63,052 nt of DNA from Blastococcus sp. TF02A-26 (lineage in GTDB: Bacteria; Actinomycetota; Actinomycetes; Mycobacteriales; Geodermatophilaceae). How positions within the stretch are numbered: position 1 is the first letter of the stretch; the number at the start of each line of letters is the position of its first letter. The stretch lies in NCBI RefSeq assembly GCF_003319125.1, contig NZ_QOHG01000025.1:1-63052 (forward strand). The letters run 5' to 3'. A program made the position numbers and the translations under genes. Positions 8,907 to 17,374 of the stretch are shown piece by piece. The notes beneath the pieces were generated by a model that was not told the origin of the DNA, made no database searches, and was given only the letters and a program-made list of their open reading frames with translations.

Positions 8907-9839
8907 CTATGCCGGCGCCGGCCCGTCGGCCGCCTGCTCGGGCAGCGGCACGACCGCCACCGGACAGGGCGCGCGGTGCAGCACCCCGTGCGTGGTGGAC
9001 CCGAGCCGGGGGAGCAGCCGGCGCGGCCGGTGCCCCAGGACGAGCAGCGACGCCCCGGTACCGGCCTCCCGGAGGGCGGGCACCGTGCGGTCCCGGACGA
9101 CGAGCTCACGGATCTCGAGATCCGGGGTGCGCTCCCGCACCGGGGCGACGAGGTCGGCGAGCTCCTGGCGGGTCCCGGCCTCCACCTCCGCCCAGTCGAC
9201 CAGGCCGCCGTACGGGCCGAGGGCGACTTCGACGGCGACGTCCCGCCACGCGTGCACGACGTCCAGGCGGGCGCCGCGGCCCGCGGCCTCCGCGGCGGCG
9301 AAGGCGAGCACCTCCTCCTGGCCGGGCAGGCCGTCGACCGCCGCGACCACCGGGCCGTGGTCGGGTCCGGCCGGCTCCGCGCCGCCGGGCAGGGCGATCA
9401 CCGGGCACCGCGCGTGCTGGACCACCCCACCGGCGGTGGAGCCCAGCAGGAGGCCGGGCAGCCCGGAGGCGCCGGTCGCGCCGATCACCACGAGCTCCGC
9501 CTCGGCCGACAGCGCCACCAGGCCGTCGACCGGGTGGTCGTCGACGACCCCCGCCGTCACGTCGTCCCAGCCGGTCTCGTCCCGGACCGTGGCGGCCGCG
9601 GCCTCCACCAGGCGGGTGGCGCTGCGCAGGAACTCCGCGGCGATGTCGGGCGAGGTGAGGGGCAGCGCGTCGTCGCCGGTGGCCCACGGCGTCACGTGCA
9701 CCACCAGCAGGGGCAGGCGCCGGCGGCGGGCCAGACCGGCGGCGTACACGGCGGCGCGCACGGAGGGCTCGGAGCCGTCGACGCCGACGACGACGCGGCC
9801 GGCCGCGGACGGGCGGGAGGAGGGAGCAGCGCTGGTCAC
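8907..9839 (-). CDS. two-domain universal stress protein
   Basis: 310 residues with two UspA folds in tandem (about 10-155 and 165-305). Domain 1 has VVVGVDGSEPS at its start and a complete ATP-binding loop GATGASGLPGLLLGS (G-2x-G-9x-G-S). Domain 2 has GHRPRRLLPRLGS, where the second glycine is missing, so only domain 1 may bind ATP. The start is GTG at 9839. It is divergent from the single-domain Usp at 9992, and the shared 152-bp interval contains two DosR-like boxes. Tandem Usps of this size are among the most strongly induced hypoxia/dormancy proteins of actinobacteria (for example mycobacterial Rv2623 and Rv1996), which supports the same role here. Confidence 0.93.
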   Translation of the reverse strand: MTSAAPSSRPSAAGRVVVGVDGSEPSVRAAVYAAGLARRRRLPLLVVHVTPWATGDDALPLTSPDIAAEFLRSATRLVEAAAATVRDETGWDDVTAGVVDDHPVDGLVALSAEAELVVIGATGASGLPGLLLGSTAGGVVQHARCPVIALPGGAEPAGPDHGPVVAAVDGLPGQEEVLAFAAAEAAGRGARLDVVHAWRDVAVEVALGPYGGLVDWAEVEAGTRQELADLVAPVRERTPDLEIRELVVRDRTVPALREAGTGASLLVLGHRPRRLLPRLGSTTHGVLHRAPCPVAVVPLPEQAADGPAPA

Positions 9840-9889
9840 GCCGACATCCTGACCCGCCGCCGCCCCGACCAGCGAGGACCGGCGCCCAG

Positions 9890-9909
9890 GTCGGGACCGA
9901 GGTCCCGAC
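9890..9909. promoter_or_regulatory. DosR-like palindrome between divergent Usp genes
   Basis: A perfect 8-bp inverted repeat, GTCGGGAC and GTCCCGAC, separated by CGAG. This has the same layout as the mycobacterial DosR consensus TTSGGGACTWWAGTCCCSAA. The centre is 60 bp upstream of the minus-strand Usp start and 92 bp upstream of the plus-strand one. It is the best-formed of the boxes in this window. Confidence 0.7.
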
Positions 9910-9913
9910 GCTC

Positions 9914-9927
9914 GGCCCCTTGGTCCC
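9914..9927 (-). promoter_or_regulatory. DosR-like box, second copy
   Basis: On the minus strand it reads GGGACCAAGGGGCC (GGGAC-CAAG-GGGCC). The centre is about 43 bp upstream of a predicted start (7 nt after a weak AATCGT -10 at 9951-9956) for the plus-strand Usp. It lies 21 bp, two helical turns, from the neighbouring box, so paired binding is possible. Confidence 0.55.
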
Positions 9928-9991
9928 TGCCCGCTGCTCCTGCCACCGGGAATCGTGGTCGGGGGGAGACCACCGGGTGCGAGGAGCGGGG

Positions 9992-10477
9992 ATGACGCAC
10001 GTCTGCGAGGTGCTGGCCGTCGACGGCGGGGTGCTGGTCGGGCACGACGGATCGCCCGACGCCCGCGAGGCGCTGTGCTGGGCGGCCGGGCTGGCCGGCC
10101 GCGCGGGGCTGGCGCTGCAGGTCGTCCGGTCCTGGGCGATCACGACGGCGCCGCGGCCACGCACCTGGGAGCCGGGCTACGTCCCGCCGCTGAGCGACTT
10201 CGAGGACGCCGTCCACGAGAGGCTGCGGGCCGACGTCGCGGCCGCCGGCCTCGACCCCGCGGTGGTCGTGCACACCCACGTGGTGCACGGCCCGGCGGCC
10301 GCCTCGCTGATCGCCGCCGCGGAGAACGCGGACCTGCTCGTGGTCGGCGCCCGGGGCCGCGGCGGGTTCGCGGGCCTGCGGCTCGGGTCGGTCAGCGACC
10401 AGTGCGTGCACCACGCCCCCTGCCCGGTGACCGTGGTCCGCCACGGCACGGGCCGGGTCATGGCAGGCCGGGAATGA
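9992..10477 (+). CDS. single-domain universal stress protein
   Basis: 161 residues, one UspA domain. The beginning reads GGVLVGHDGSPDAREAL and the ATP-binding loop GARGRGGFAGLRLGS is complete, followed by the family's HHAPCPVTVV strand. The frame is open further upstream, but the ATG at 9992 follows GAGGAGCGGGG and fits the Usp fold. It is divergent from the two-domain Usp and shares its DosR-like boxes. It is followed 28 bp downstream by the F420-dependent oxidoreductase-like gene. Confidence 0.92.
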   Translation: MTHVCEVLAVDGGVLVGHDGSPDAREALCWAAGLAGRAGLALQVVRSWAITTAPRPRTWEPGYVPPLSDFEDAVHERLRADVAAAGLDPAVVVHTHVVHGPAAASLIAAAENADLLVVGARGRGGFAGLRLGSVSDQCVHHAPCPVTVVRHGTGRVMAGRE

Positions 10478-10505
10478 CCGCGGGGCGCCGGGCCTTGCGC
10501 CCGGC

Positions 10506-11195
10506 ATGACGACCCTCGGACTCATCGGCAGTGGTCACATCGGCGGCACCGTCGCCCGGCTCGCGGTCGACGCGGGCCACGACGTGGTGCTCAGCAACAG
10601 CCGGGGGCCGGAGACCCTCGCCGACCTCGTGGCGCAGCTCGGCCCGCGCGCGCGGGCGGCCACCCCGGCCGAGGCGGCGGCGGCCGGCGACCTCGTCGTC
10701 GTCAGCGTCCCGCTGAAGGCCTACCGCCAGGTGCCGGTCGAGCCGCTGCGCGGCAAGGTCGTGATCGACACGAACAACTACTACCCCGAGCGCGACGGGC
10801 ACGTCGCCGAGCTCGACGACGAGTCGACGACGGTCAGCGAGCTGCTGCAGGCGCACCTGCCCCAGTCCCGGGTGGTGAAGGCGTTCAACAACATCTCCTC
10901 CGAGCACCTGCGCACCCTGACCCGCCCCGCCGGCGCCCCCGACCGCTCGGTCCTGGCCATCGCCGGCGACGACCCCACCGCCAAGCAGGTCGTGTCCGGG
11001 TTCCTCGACTCGATCGGGTACGACGCCTACGACGTCGGGCCCCTCGCCGAGGGCTGGCGCTACCAGCGCGACACCGCCGCGTACGGGGCTCCCTACGTCC
11101 GCCCCGGCGACGACTTCCCCGGCCCGGGCCACCCGGCCACCGCGGAGCTCATGGCCGAGAAGCTCGCCGCGGCCGTGCGCTACCGGGACATGTAG
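10506..11195 (+). CDS. NADPH-dependent F420 reductase-like oxidoreductase
   Basis: 229 residues of the F420_oxidored (NADP oxidoreductase, coenzyme F420-dependent) family. The Rossmann glycine motif GLIGSGHIGGTVARLA is at residues 5-20. The conserved VSVPLKAYRQV segment follows near residue 72, and VVKAFNNISSEHL near 120 is typical of this family, which includes archaeal Fno and many poorly characterised actinobacterial relatives. It probably moves hydride between NADPH and a deazaflavin or small carbonyl. The next gene, a flavin-type LLM oxidoreductase, starts 5 bp after its stop, so the two are likely co-transcribed. Confidence 0.85.
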   Translation: MTTLGLIGSGHIGGTVARLAVDAGHDVVLSNSRGPETLADLVAQLGPRARAATPAEAAAAGDLVVVSVPLKAYRQVPVEPLRGKVVIDTNNYYPERDGHVAELDDESTTVSELLQAHLPQSRVVKAFNNISSEHLRTLTRPAGAPDRSVLAIAGDDPTAKQVVSGFLDSIGYDAYDVGPLAEGWRYQRDTAAYGAPYVRPGDDFPGPGHPATAELMAEKLAAAVRYRDM

Positions 11196-11200
11196 CCCGC

Positions 11201-12163
11201 GTGAGGCTCTCCCTGCTCGACCGCTCCCGCACCCGCGCCGGCTCCCCGGAGGGCGCGGCGCTGGGGCACACGGTCGAGCGGGCGGTCGCGGCCGAGCGGC
11301 TGGGCTACGCCCGGTTCTGGGTGGCCGAGCACCACGGCGTCCCCGGCATCGCGTCCGGGGCGCCGGCGGTCCTGCTGGCGGCCATCGGAGCGCGGACGGC
11401 GACGATCCGGCTCGGCTCGGGCGGGGTGATGCTGCCCAACCACCAGCCGCTGGTCGTCGCCGAGCAGTTCCTGATGCTGGCCGGGCTGTACCCGGGCCGG
11501 GTCGACCTCGGCCTGGGCCGCTCGCTGGGCTTCACCCCTCCCGTGCGGCGGGCCCTGCGCCGCACCGGTGACGAGGACAGCTTCGCCGACGACCTCGTCG
11601 AGCTGCGCGCCTACCTGGAGCGGACGGCGCCGGTGACCGCCCACCCGGTGGTGGCTGAGCCGGTCCCGCTGTCGGTGCTCGCCACCGGGCGGGGGATCGA
11701 GGTCGCCGCCCGGCTCGGGCTGCCGGTGGTGCTCGGCGGCCCGGTGCTCGCCTCGCCGGAGCTCGGGGACGTGCTGGCGCGGTACCGCCAGGACTTCCGC
11801 CCGCACCGGGACAGCCGGCCGCACGTCACCGTCTCGCTCGACGTGCTGGTCGCCGACACCGACGCCGAGGCCCGCGAGCTGGCGCTGCCCGAGGTGTGGG
11901 CGATGGTCCGTTCGCGGCGTACCGGCGTGTTCGACGTCCTGGAGCCGGTGGCCGCGATCCGCGGCCGGCGCTGGGACGACCAGGACGCCGAGCGGGTGGA
12001 GCGCGGCCTGGACGCCGTGACCGCCGGCAGCCCGGCGACGGTGCGCCGCCGCCTAGAGCAGCTCGCCGCGCACACCGCCGCCGACGAGCTGCTGGCCAGC
12101 GGCGCCACCTTCGACCGCGCCGCGCTCGCGGCGTCTGACGCCGCCCTGGCCGCCCTGTGTTGA
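11201..12163 (+). CDS. LLM-class flavin-dependent oxidoreductase (MsnO8-like)
   Basis: 320 residues of the bacterial luciferase-like monooxygenase superfamily (a TIM barrel using FMNH2 or F420). The N-terminus LSLLDRSRTR and segments FWVAEHHGVPGIASGAP and GSGGVMLPNHQPLVVAEQF are characteristic of the MsnO8-type subgroup. The GTG start lies 5 bp after the F420 reductase-like gene, which could supply the reduced cofactor. The substrate is unknown. Confidence 0.87.
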   Translation: MRLSLLDRSRTRAGSPEGAALGHTVERAVAAERLGYARFWVAEHHGVPGIASGAPAVLLAAIGARTATIRLGSGGVMLPNHQPLVVAEQFLMLAGLYPGRVDLGLGRSLGFTPPVRRALRRTGDEDSFADDLVELRAYLERTAPVTAHPVVAEPVPLSVLATGRGIEVAARLGLPVVLGGPVLASPELGDVLARYRQDFRPHRDSRPHVTVSLDVLVADTDAEARELALPEVWAMVRSRRTGVFDVLEPVAAIRGRRWDDQDAERVERGLDAVTAGSPATVRRRLEQLAAHTAADELLASGATFDRAALAASDAALAALC

Positions 12164-12172
12164 CGGGGATTT

Positions 12173-12194
12173 CATTGTGAGTTGGCAAACAGTG
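12173..12194. promoter_or_regulatory. candidate MarR operator
   Basis: An imperfect dyad in the only AT-richer stretch nearby. Its outer half-sites are CATTGT and ACAGTG, in a 22-bp element where 7 of 11 position pairs are symmetric. It sits just upstream of the -35 of the marR-type gene, the usual place for autoregulation by a MarR repressor. This call rests on symmetry and location only. Confidence 0.45.
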
Positions 12195-12196
12195 CG

Positions 12197-12234
12197 CTGA
12201 CGCAAAGGTTGCACGGCCGATAGCATCTCCGCCG
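12197..12234 (+). promoter_or_regulatory. leaderless promoter of the marR-like gene
   Basis: CTGACG (12197-12202), an 18-bp spacer and TAGCAT (12221-12226), followed by 7 nt and then the GTG start at 12234. There is no Shine-Dalgarno sequence ahead of that GTG. The predicted transcript would begin at or within a base of the start codon, so it would be leaderless, as is common in actinobacteria. Confidence 0.55.
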
Positions 12235-12704
12235 TGTCCGACCCGTCCGACGACCTCTACGACGTCCTCGTCGACTTCCTCACGCGGTTGATGAACGCCA
12301 GCGAGGCCGACGGGCTGGACGCGCTGGTGGAGAGCGACCTGTCGTTCTCCCAGGCGCGCACGCTGTTCGTGCTCACCAAGTCCGCCGAGCCGATGCCCAT
12401 CCACGCCATCGCCGAGGCCCTCGGGCTCTCGGTGGCGGCGGCGGGCCGCAACGTCGACCAGCTCCTGCGCCTGGGGATGGTCGAGCGGCGCGAGAGCGTG
12501 AGCGACCGGCGGGTCAAGCTCGTGTCGCTCGCGCCGACCGGCGAGCGGCTCACGGCACAGCACCTCGAGGCCAAGCGCACCTCGCTCAAGGCGTTCACCG
12601 ACGCCCTCGCCCCGGAGCACCGCAGCCAGCTGCACCGGGCGCTGACCGACATCCTCGCGGGCGGCGTCCTCCGCCCGCGGCCCGACCAGGAGAAGTGCCT
12701 GTGA
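12234..12704 (+). CDS. MarR-family transcriptional regulator
   Basis: 156 residues with the winged helix at about 40-110. The recognition region reads IAEALGLSVAAAGRNVDQLLRLGMVERRES and is followed by the wing DRRVKLVSLAPTGE, both classic MarR features (each run quoted is part of one continuous domain). The GTG start has no ribosome-binding site and lies 7 nt after a TAGCAT -10, pointing to a leaderless mRNA. The stop overlaps the start of a DHA2 efflux pump (GTGA), so it most likely represses its own operon and is released by the pump's substrate. Confidence 0.92.
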   Translation: MSDPSDDLYDVLVDFLTRLMNASEADGLDALVESDLSFSQARTLFVLTKSAEPMPIHAIAEALGLSVAAAGRNVDQLLRLGMVERRESVSDRRVKLVSLAPTGERLTAQHLEAKRTSLKAFTDALAPEHRSQLHRALTDILAGGVLRPRPDQEKCL

Positions 12705-14194
12705 CCACCCCCGCACCACCGGCTCAGCAGGCGTACCCCGAGAAGATCGACGGGCCGGTCCTCAAGATCGCCGGTGTCGTCGTCCTCGGCGCGATCATGT
12801 CGATCCTCGACATCACGGTCGTCAGCGTCGCCCTGCCGGCCTTCCAGTCCGAGTTCGACGCCAGCTACGCCACGGTCGCCTGGACCATGACGGCCTACAC
12901 GCTGGCGCTGGCGACCGTCATCCCGCTCACCGGCTGGGCCGCCGACCGCTTCGGCACCAAGCGCCTCTACCTGACGGCGCTGTTCCTCTTCACCGCCGGC
13001 TCGGTGCTGTGCGCGGCGGCCGGCTCCATCGAGATGCTCGTCGCCTTCCGGGTCCTGCAGGGCCTCGGCGGCGGCATGCTCGCGCCGCTGGGCATGACGA
13101 TCCTGACCCGCGCGGCGGGCCCGGACCGCATCGGCCGGCTCATGGCCGTGCTCGGCATCCCCATGCTGCTGGGCCCGATCTCCGGCCCGATCCTCGGCGG
13201 CTGGCTGATCGACGTCGCCTCGTGGCACTGGATCTTCCTGATCAACCTGCCGATCGGCCTCGCCGCCCTGGTCTTCTCGCAGCTCGTGCTGCCGAAGGAC
13301 GAGCCGAGCACGACCGAGCCGTTCGACGTCATCGGCATGCTGCTGCTCTCGCCCGGTCTCGCGCTGTTCTTGTTCGGCGTCTCCTCGATCGCCGAGGGCG
13401 GCGAGGAGGGCGCCTCCTTCGGCCCGCGGGTCTGGGTGTCGGCCACCGTCGGCGCGCTGCTGATCCTCGCGTTCGTCCTGCACGCGCTGCGGACCACCAA
13501 GCCGCTGATCGACCTGCGGCTGTTCCGCAACCGCCGGCTGACGATCGCGACCGTGGCGATGTTCGTGTTCGTCATCGCCTTCATGGGCGCGGGCCTGCTG
13601 TTCCCGTCGTACTTCCTGCAGGTCCGCGGCGAGACGACGCTGATGGCCGGTCTGCTGATCGCCCCGCAGGGCCTGGGCGCGATGGTGACGATGCCGCTGG
13701 CCGGTGTCCTCGCCGACCGGGTGCCGATCGGGCGCACGGTGCCCGTCGCGCTCCTCGTCATGGCCGCCGGGTTCTTCGCCTTCACGCAGGTCGGCGCGGA
13801 CACGTCCTACTGGGTCCTGTGCGGGTCGCTGTTCGTGATGGGCCTGGGCATGGGCGGCACGATGATGCCGATCATGACCTCGGCGCTGAAGTCGCTGAGC
13901 AACGCGGAGGTCGCCCGCGGCTCGACGCTGGTCAACATCGTCCAGCAGATCGGTGGGTCCATCGGCACCGCCGTCCTGTCGGTGGTGCTGACCAACCAGC
14001 TCACGGCGACGCCGTCCGGTCCGGTCGACCCGCAGGAGTTCGTGGCCGACGGGTTCGCGACGACGTTCACCGTCGCGTTCGTCCTGATCCTGCTCGCGCT
14101 GATCCCGGTGGCCTTCCTCCCGCGGAAGAAGGAGGAGTCGCACCTCCTCGACAGCGAGGACGGTGCGGTCGCGGCCCCGGTGCTCATGCACTGA
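12701..14194 (+). CDS. DHA2-family MFS multidrug efflux transporter
   Basis: 497 residues, 14 predicted TMs. Family landmarks are LDITVVSVALP in TM1, WTMTAYTLALATVIPLTGWAAD-like TM2 leading to the A-motif DRFGTKRLY, and the C-motif region around GPISGPILGGWLIDV. A GTG at 12695 is possible, but the GTG at 12701 has AGGAG 8 nt upstream and forms the 4-bp overlap with the marR-like stop. The proton-driven substrate is unknown; EmrB/QacA relatives export lipophilic cations and drugs. The operon ends at the strong hairpin downstream. Confidence 0.93.
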   Translation: MTTPAPPAQQAYPEKIDGPVLKIAGVVVLGAIMSILDITVVSVALPAFQSEFDASYATVAWTMTAYTLALATVIPLTGWAADRFGTKRLYLTALFLFTAGSVLCAAAGSIEMLVAFRVLQGLGGGMLAPLGMTILTRAAGPDRIGRLMAVLGIPMLLGPISGPILGGWLIDVASWHWIFLINLPIGLAALVFSQLVLPKDEPSTTEPFDVIGMLLLSPGLALFLFGVSSIAEGGEEGASFGPRVWVSATVGALLILAFVLHALRTTKPLIDLRLFRNRRLTIATVAMFVFVIAFMGAGLLFPSYFLQVRGETTLMAGLLIAPQGLGAMVTMPLAGVLADRVPIGRTVPVALLVMAAGFFAFTQVGADTSYWVLCGSLFVMGLGMGGTMMPIMTSALKSLSNAEVARGSTLVNIVQQIGGSIGTAVLSVVLTNQLTATPSGPVDPQEFVADGFATTFTVAFVLILLALIPVAFLPRKKEESHLLDSEDGAVAAPVLMH

Positions 14195-14209
14195 CCCGCT
14201 CCCGCTCCA

Positions 14210-14249
14210 CGACGACGGCCCTCCCGGTTCCCCGGGAGGGCCGTCGTCG
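14210..14249. terminator. bidirectional hairpin terminator
   Basis: A perfect 18-bp stem (left arm 14210-14227, right arm 14232-14249) with a TTCC loop, lying between the convergent MFS and ATP-grasp genes. There is no T-tract, as usual for actinobacterial terminators of this kind. Confidence 0.8.
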
Positions 14250-14262
14250 CGAATGGGGAGCG

Positions 14263-15606
14263 TCAGCCGACCACCCAGGTGTCCTTGCCGGCACCGCCCT
14301 GCGAGGCGTTGACCACCAGCTCGCCCTCGCGCAGGGAGACCCGCGTCAGGCCACCGGGGAGGACGACCGTGCCGGCGTCCGTGCAGAACGCGTACGGCCG
14401 GTAGTCCACGTGCCGCGGCACCAACGCGTCACCGACGACGGAGGGGTGCGTGGACAGGGCCACCGGCTCCTGGGCGATCCACTCCCCAGGCGCGGCGAGG
14501 ACGGCGTCCCGCGCGCGCCGGAGCTGCTCGGCGTCCGCACGCGGGCCGATCACGATGCCCCAGCCGCCCGAGCCCGACCGCGGCTTGAGCACCAGCTCGT
14601 CCAGCCGGTCGAGGGCCGCGCGACAGGCCACCGGGTCGCCGAGGTCGTACGCCGGCTGAGAACGCAGCAGCGGCTCCTCGCCGAGGAAGAAGCGGACCAG
14701 GTCCTCGACGTAGGGATACGTGCGCTTGTCGTCGGCGACGCCGGTGCCGAAGGCGTTGACAACGGTCACCGTGCCGGCCCGCAGCGGGCGCAGCAGCACC
14801 TCGCCCAGCTCGTTGGGCCGGCCGTCGTCCCCGGTCAGCCGCTCCTCGCTCGTGCGCCGCCAGAGGACGTCGACCCGGCGCCCGTCCGGCAGCACCAGGG
14901 CGTCGCCGCGGGCGGTGAGCTCCGACGGCAGCACGACGGGCGCGCCGACCATCTCGCCGAACCGGTCGATCTCCCAGGCCACCGAGCTCCGCACGCCGTC
15001 CCCGAGCACGGCGACGACGGGATCGGCCAGGTCCGTGGCGTCGGCCAGCATCTGCCGCATCGCCGTGCGCGCGATGTCGCGCATCGGCGCGGGGCCAGGC
15101 TCGACACCGAGTCGCGGGGCCACCAGGTCGCGCACGGCCAGGGCGTACGCCAGCAGCGACGGCGTCCGCAGGTTGTCCTCCAGGACGACGAACCGGCCGT
15201 CGGCGCCGCGCACCAGGTCGGGCCCGGCCATCCCGATCCAGCGCCGCGGGGGCGGCAGGCCGGGCGTCAGGTAGCGGTTCGAATCGAGGACGACGGCCGG
15301 GATCACGCCGGCGCGGACCGCCTCGCGCGGGCCGTGGGCGTCGCCGACGAACGCCTCCAGCGCGCGCAGCCGCTGGGCCACCCCGGCGGCGAGCTCCGCC
15401 CACTCGGCCCGCTCGAGCACCCGCGGCACCGGGTCGACCGGGAACGGGCCGGCCTCGTCGCCCGGGCCGTTCCGCATGCCGAGCTCCTCGACCGCGCGCG
15501 CGACGTCGGCGACCAGCGCACGCGGCCCGTACGCGCGGACGGCGGCCGCCGCGTGCGCCCGCTCGCTCCCGTCCGGCAGCAGCGCCTCGTCCACGCTGCG
15601 GGTCAC
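14263..15606 (-). CDS. circularly permuted ATP-grasp protein (type 2)
   Basis: 447 residues of the DUF404/DUF407 CP_ATPgrasp_2 family. Matching blocks are VLEDNLRTPSLLAYAL near residue 145, VVNAFGTGVADDKRTYPYVE near 270, LKPRSGSGGWGIVIGP near 335, QEPVALSTHPS near 375, PRHVDYRPYAF near 395, and LPGGLTRVSLREG then NASQGGAGKDTWVV at the end. Such proteins are thought to be amide or peptide ligases, usually encoded beside an alpha-E domain protein and a transglutaminase-like protein. Those partners are missing here. Instead the gene overlaps (GTGA) a RimK-like ATP-grasp gene, so two ligases are produced together. The GTG start at 15606 was chosen for that overlap and because the family homology starts there. 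Confidence 0.9.
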   Translation of the reverse strand: MTRSVDEALLPDGSERAHAAAAVRAYGPRALVADVARAVEELGMRNGPGDEAGPFPVDPVPRVLERAEWAELAAGVAQRLRALEAFVGDAHGPREAVRAGVIPAVVLDSNRYLTPGLPPPRRWIGMAGPDLVRGADGRFVVLEDNLRTPSLLAYALAVRDLVAPRLGVEPGPAPMRDIARTAMRQMLADATDLADPVVAVLGDGVRSSVAWEIDRFGEMVGAPVVLPSELTARGDALVLPDGRRVDVLWRRTSEERLTGDDGRPNELGEVLLRPLRAGTVTVVNAFGTGVADDKRTYPYVEDLVRFFLGEEPLLRSQPAYDLGDPVACRAALDRLDELVLKPRSGSGGWGIVIGPRADAEQLRRARDAVLAAPGEWIAQEPVALSTHPSVVGDALVPRHVDYRPYAFCTDAGTVVLPGGLTRVSLREGELVVNASQGGAGKDTWVVG

Positions 15607-16484
15607 GCCGCCGTCCGGACGGTGGCCGCCCGCTCGGCCGCGGCCAGCGCGGCGCGGGCCACCCACCGGCCCTGCTCCGGGTCGGTGACGTCGAAGCCGA
15701 AGGGCGCGTTCGCCTCGAGCGCCACCAACCGCCCGTCCGGGGCGATCAGCACGTCGACACCCATGAGCCCGCCGCCGAGGGTGGCCACCATCCGCTGCGC
15801 CAGGTCCGCCATCTCGGGCGGGGCCTCGTACACGCGGGGGTAGACGGTCCCGGAGGTGACCAGGGCGCCGGCCTCGCGGCCCTTCTCGTAGACCAGGGAG
15901 GTCGTGGTCGGCGTGGCGAACACCCGTGCGCACGCCGGCTCGGTGATCCACTCCTGCAGCACCGACGCGCCGCGCCGGTGACCGCCGGCCGCCTCGTCGG
16001 CCCGCCAGCCCGCCTCGACCGCGCGGGCGGCGGCGAGGTCGCCGACCAGCTCGATGTAGCGGGCGCCGTCGCCCAGGGAGGGCTTGAGCACCATCTCGCG
16101 GCCGGGCACCGGCCACTCGCCGACGGCGGCGAGGTCCCACGTGGCCGGCTGCGGCAGCCCGGCGGCGGCCCACACGGCGTGGGTGACCAGCTTGTCGGCG
16201 GAGGCGACCAGCGAGGCGACCGGGTTGAGCAGCGGCACACCGGCGGTCTCGAGCAGGGTGGCCAGGGCGAACGTCGGCGCGTAGGCCACCACCTCCTCGA
16301 CCAGGACGTGCGCGATCGCCAGGTCGTAGCGACCGCGGGGCGGTCCGGTGACCGACCAGTCGGCGGGCACGCGGGCCAGCCGCTCGACCTCCGCGCCCTC
16401 CGCCTCGAGCGCGCGCACCCAGGCGGCCGCGTAGCCCGCGTTCTCGTACCAGTCGACGTCGGTGATCACGAGCAGCACGCGCAC
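15603..16484 (-). CDS. RimK-like ATP-grasp ligase
   Basis: 293 residues. After a Rossmann-like N-domain (MRVLLVITDVDWYENAGY) comes the ATP-grasp fold: the P-loop-like KPSLGDGARYIELV near residue 130, the adenine-binding strand SVLQEWITEP near 175, and the metal/ATP strand LMGVDVLIAPDGRLVALEAN with VALEANAPFGFD near 250. The frame is open far upstream, but the GTG at 16484 follows GGAGGACGCC and begins the fold. It should form an amide or thioester bond using ATP, with an unknown substrate. It lies 41 bp after the SDR gene and overlaps the CP-ATP-grasp gene, so three genes form one operon. Confidence 0.87.
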   Translation of the reverse strand: MRVLLVITDVDWYENAGYAAAWVRALEAEGAEVERLARVPADWSVTGPPRGRYDLAIAHVLVEEVVAYAPTFALATLLETAGVPLLNPVASLVASADKLVTHAVWAAAGLPQPATWDLAAVGEWPVPGREMVLKPSLGDGARYIELVGDLAAARAVEAGWRADEAAGGHRRGASVLQEWITEPACARVFATPTTTSLVYEKGREAGALVTSGTVYPRVYEAPPEMADLAQRMVATLGGGLMGVDVLIAPDGRLVALEANAPFGFDVTDPEQGRWVARAALAAAERAATVRTAA

Positions 16485-16525
16485 GGCGTCCTCCTGCCCG
16501 GCCCCCGGCGCGGCCACACCAGGCA

Positions 16526-17371
16526 TCACCCGCCCCGGTCGGCCACCATCCGGTCGGTGATCCGCTGGATCCGCTGCGCCTGGCGGGAGAGCACCATGTC
16601 CAGCAGCCGGTCGACGGGTGGGACCTCGCCGAGTCGGGCCAGACCCATGTACCGCGGGACGGCCACCGTCCGCGACCAGTACGAGCTCAGGCTGCGCGCC
16701 ACCTGCTCGGCCACCCGCTCGGGCCGGATGCCGGGGGAGAGCCGCCCCTCGGCGTCGTCGTCGGACACCGGCGCGGCCCCCCGCCCGCGGACCAGCCACT
16801 CGGTCGACACCGGTCCCGGGGTGATGGAGTGCACGCGGACCCCGCGGGACGTCACCTCCCGCCGGAGCCCCTTCACGAAGCCGTGGGCGCCGGCCTTGGT
16901 CGCCGAGTAGATCGTCAGCGGCGGCACCTGGGCCAGCGCAGCCGAGGACGCGGTGACGAGGATGTCCGCGCGACCACGCTCGGCGGCGGCCGCCAGCAGG
17001 TGGGGGAGCGCCAGCCGGGCCAGGTCGACGACGCCGGTCAGGTTGGTGGCGATCATCGTCTCGACGGCGTCCTGCGGCGTCTCCTCCACCAGGCCGGCGT
17101 AGCCGATCGCCGCGTTGAGCACCACGGCGTCCAGCCGGCCGTGCTCGGCGACCACCCGGTCGACCAGGGCGACCCGGTCGGCGGGGGAGGAGACGTCGGC
17201 CGCGATCGCGGTCGCGCCGGCGACCCCGGAGACGGCCTCGGACAGCCGGTCGCGGCCCCGCGCGCACGCCACCACCCGGGCCCCGTCGGCGGCCAGGCGG
17301 TGGACGACGGCCCGGCCGATGCCGGTGCTCCCGCCGGTGACGAGGACGACGCGCTCCTGCAGGGATGCCAT
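16526..17371 (-). CDS. short-chain dehydrogenase/reductase
   Basis: 281 residues, classical SDR fold. The cofactor motif is TGGSTGIGR at about residues 12-20, NAAIG near 87, the catalytic Ser in VTASSAAL near 138, and the YSATK active-site motif near 152. A C-terminal extension of about 60 residues contains SLSSYWSRTVAVPRYMGLAR, suggesting membrane contact, as in the group of SDRs acting on lipids. The ATG at 17371 overlaps no ribosome-binding site I can identify with confidence. It heads the three-gene operon with two ATP-grasp ligases and is divergent from a methyltransferase operon across a 12-bp inverted repeat. Confidence 0.88.
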   Translation of the reverse strand: MASLQERVVLVTGGSTGIGRAVVHRLAADGARVVACARGRDRLSEAVSGVAGATAIAADVSSPADRVALVDRVVAEHGRLDAVVLNAAIGYAGLVEETPQDAVETMIATNLTGVVDLARLALPHLLAAAAERGRADILVTASSAALAQVPPLTIYSATKAGAHGFVKGLRREVTSRGVRVHSITPGPVSTEWLVRGRGAAPVSDDDAEGRLSPGIRPERVAEQVARSLSSYWSRTVAVPRYMGLARLGEVPPVDRLLDMVLSRQAQRIQRITDRMVADRGG

Positions 17372-17374
17372 GCA

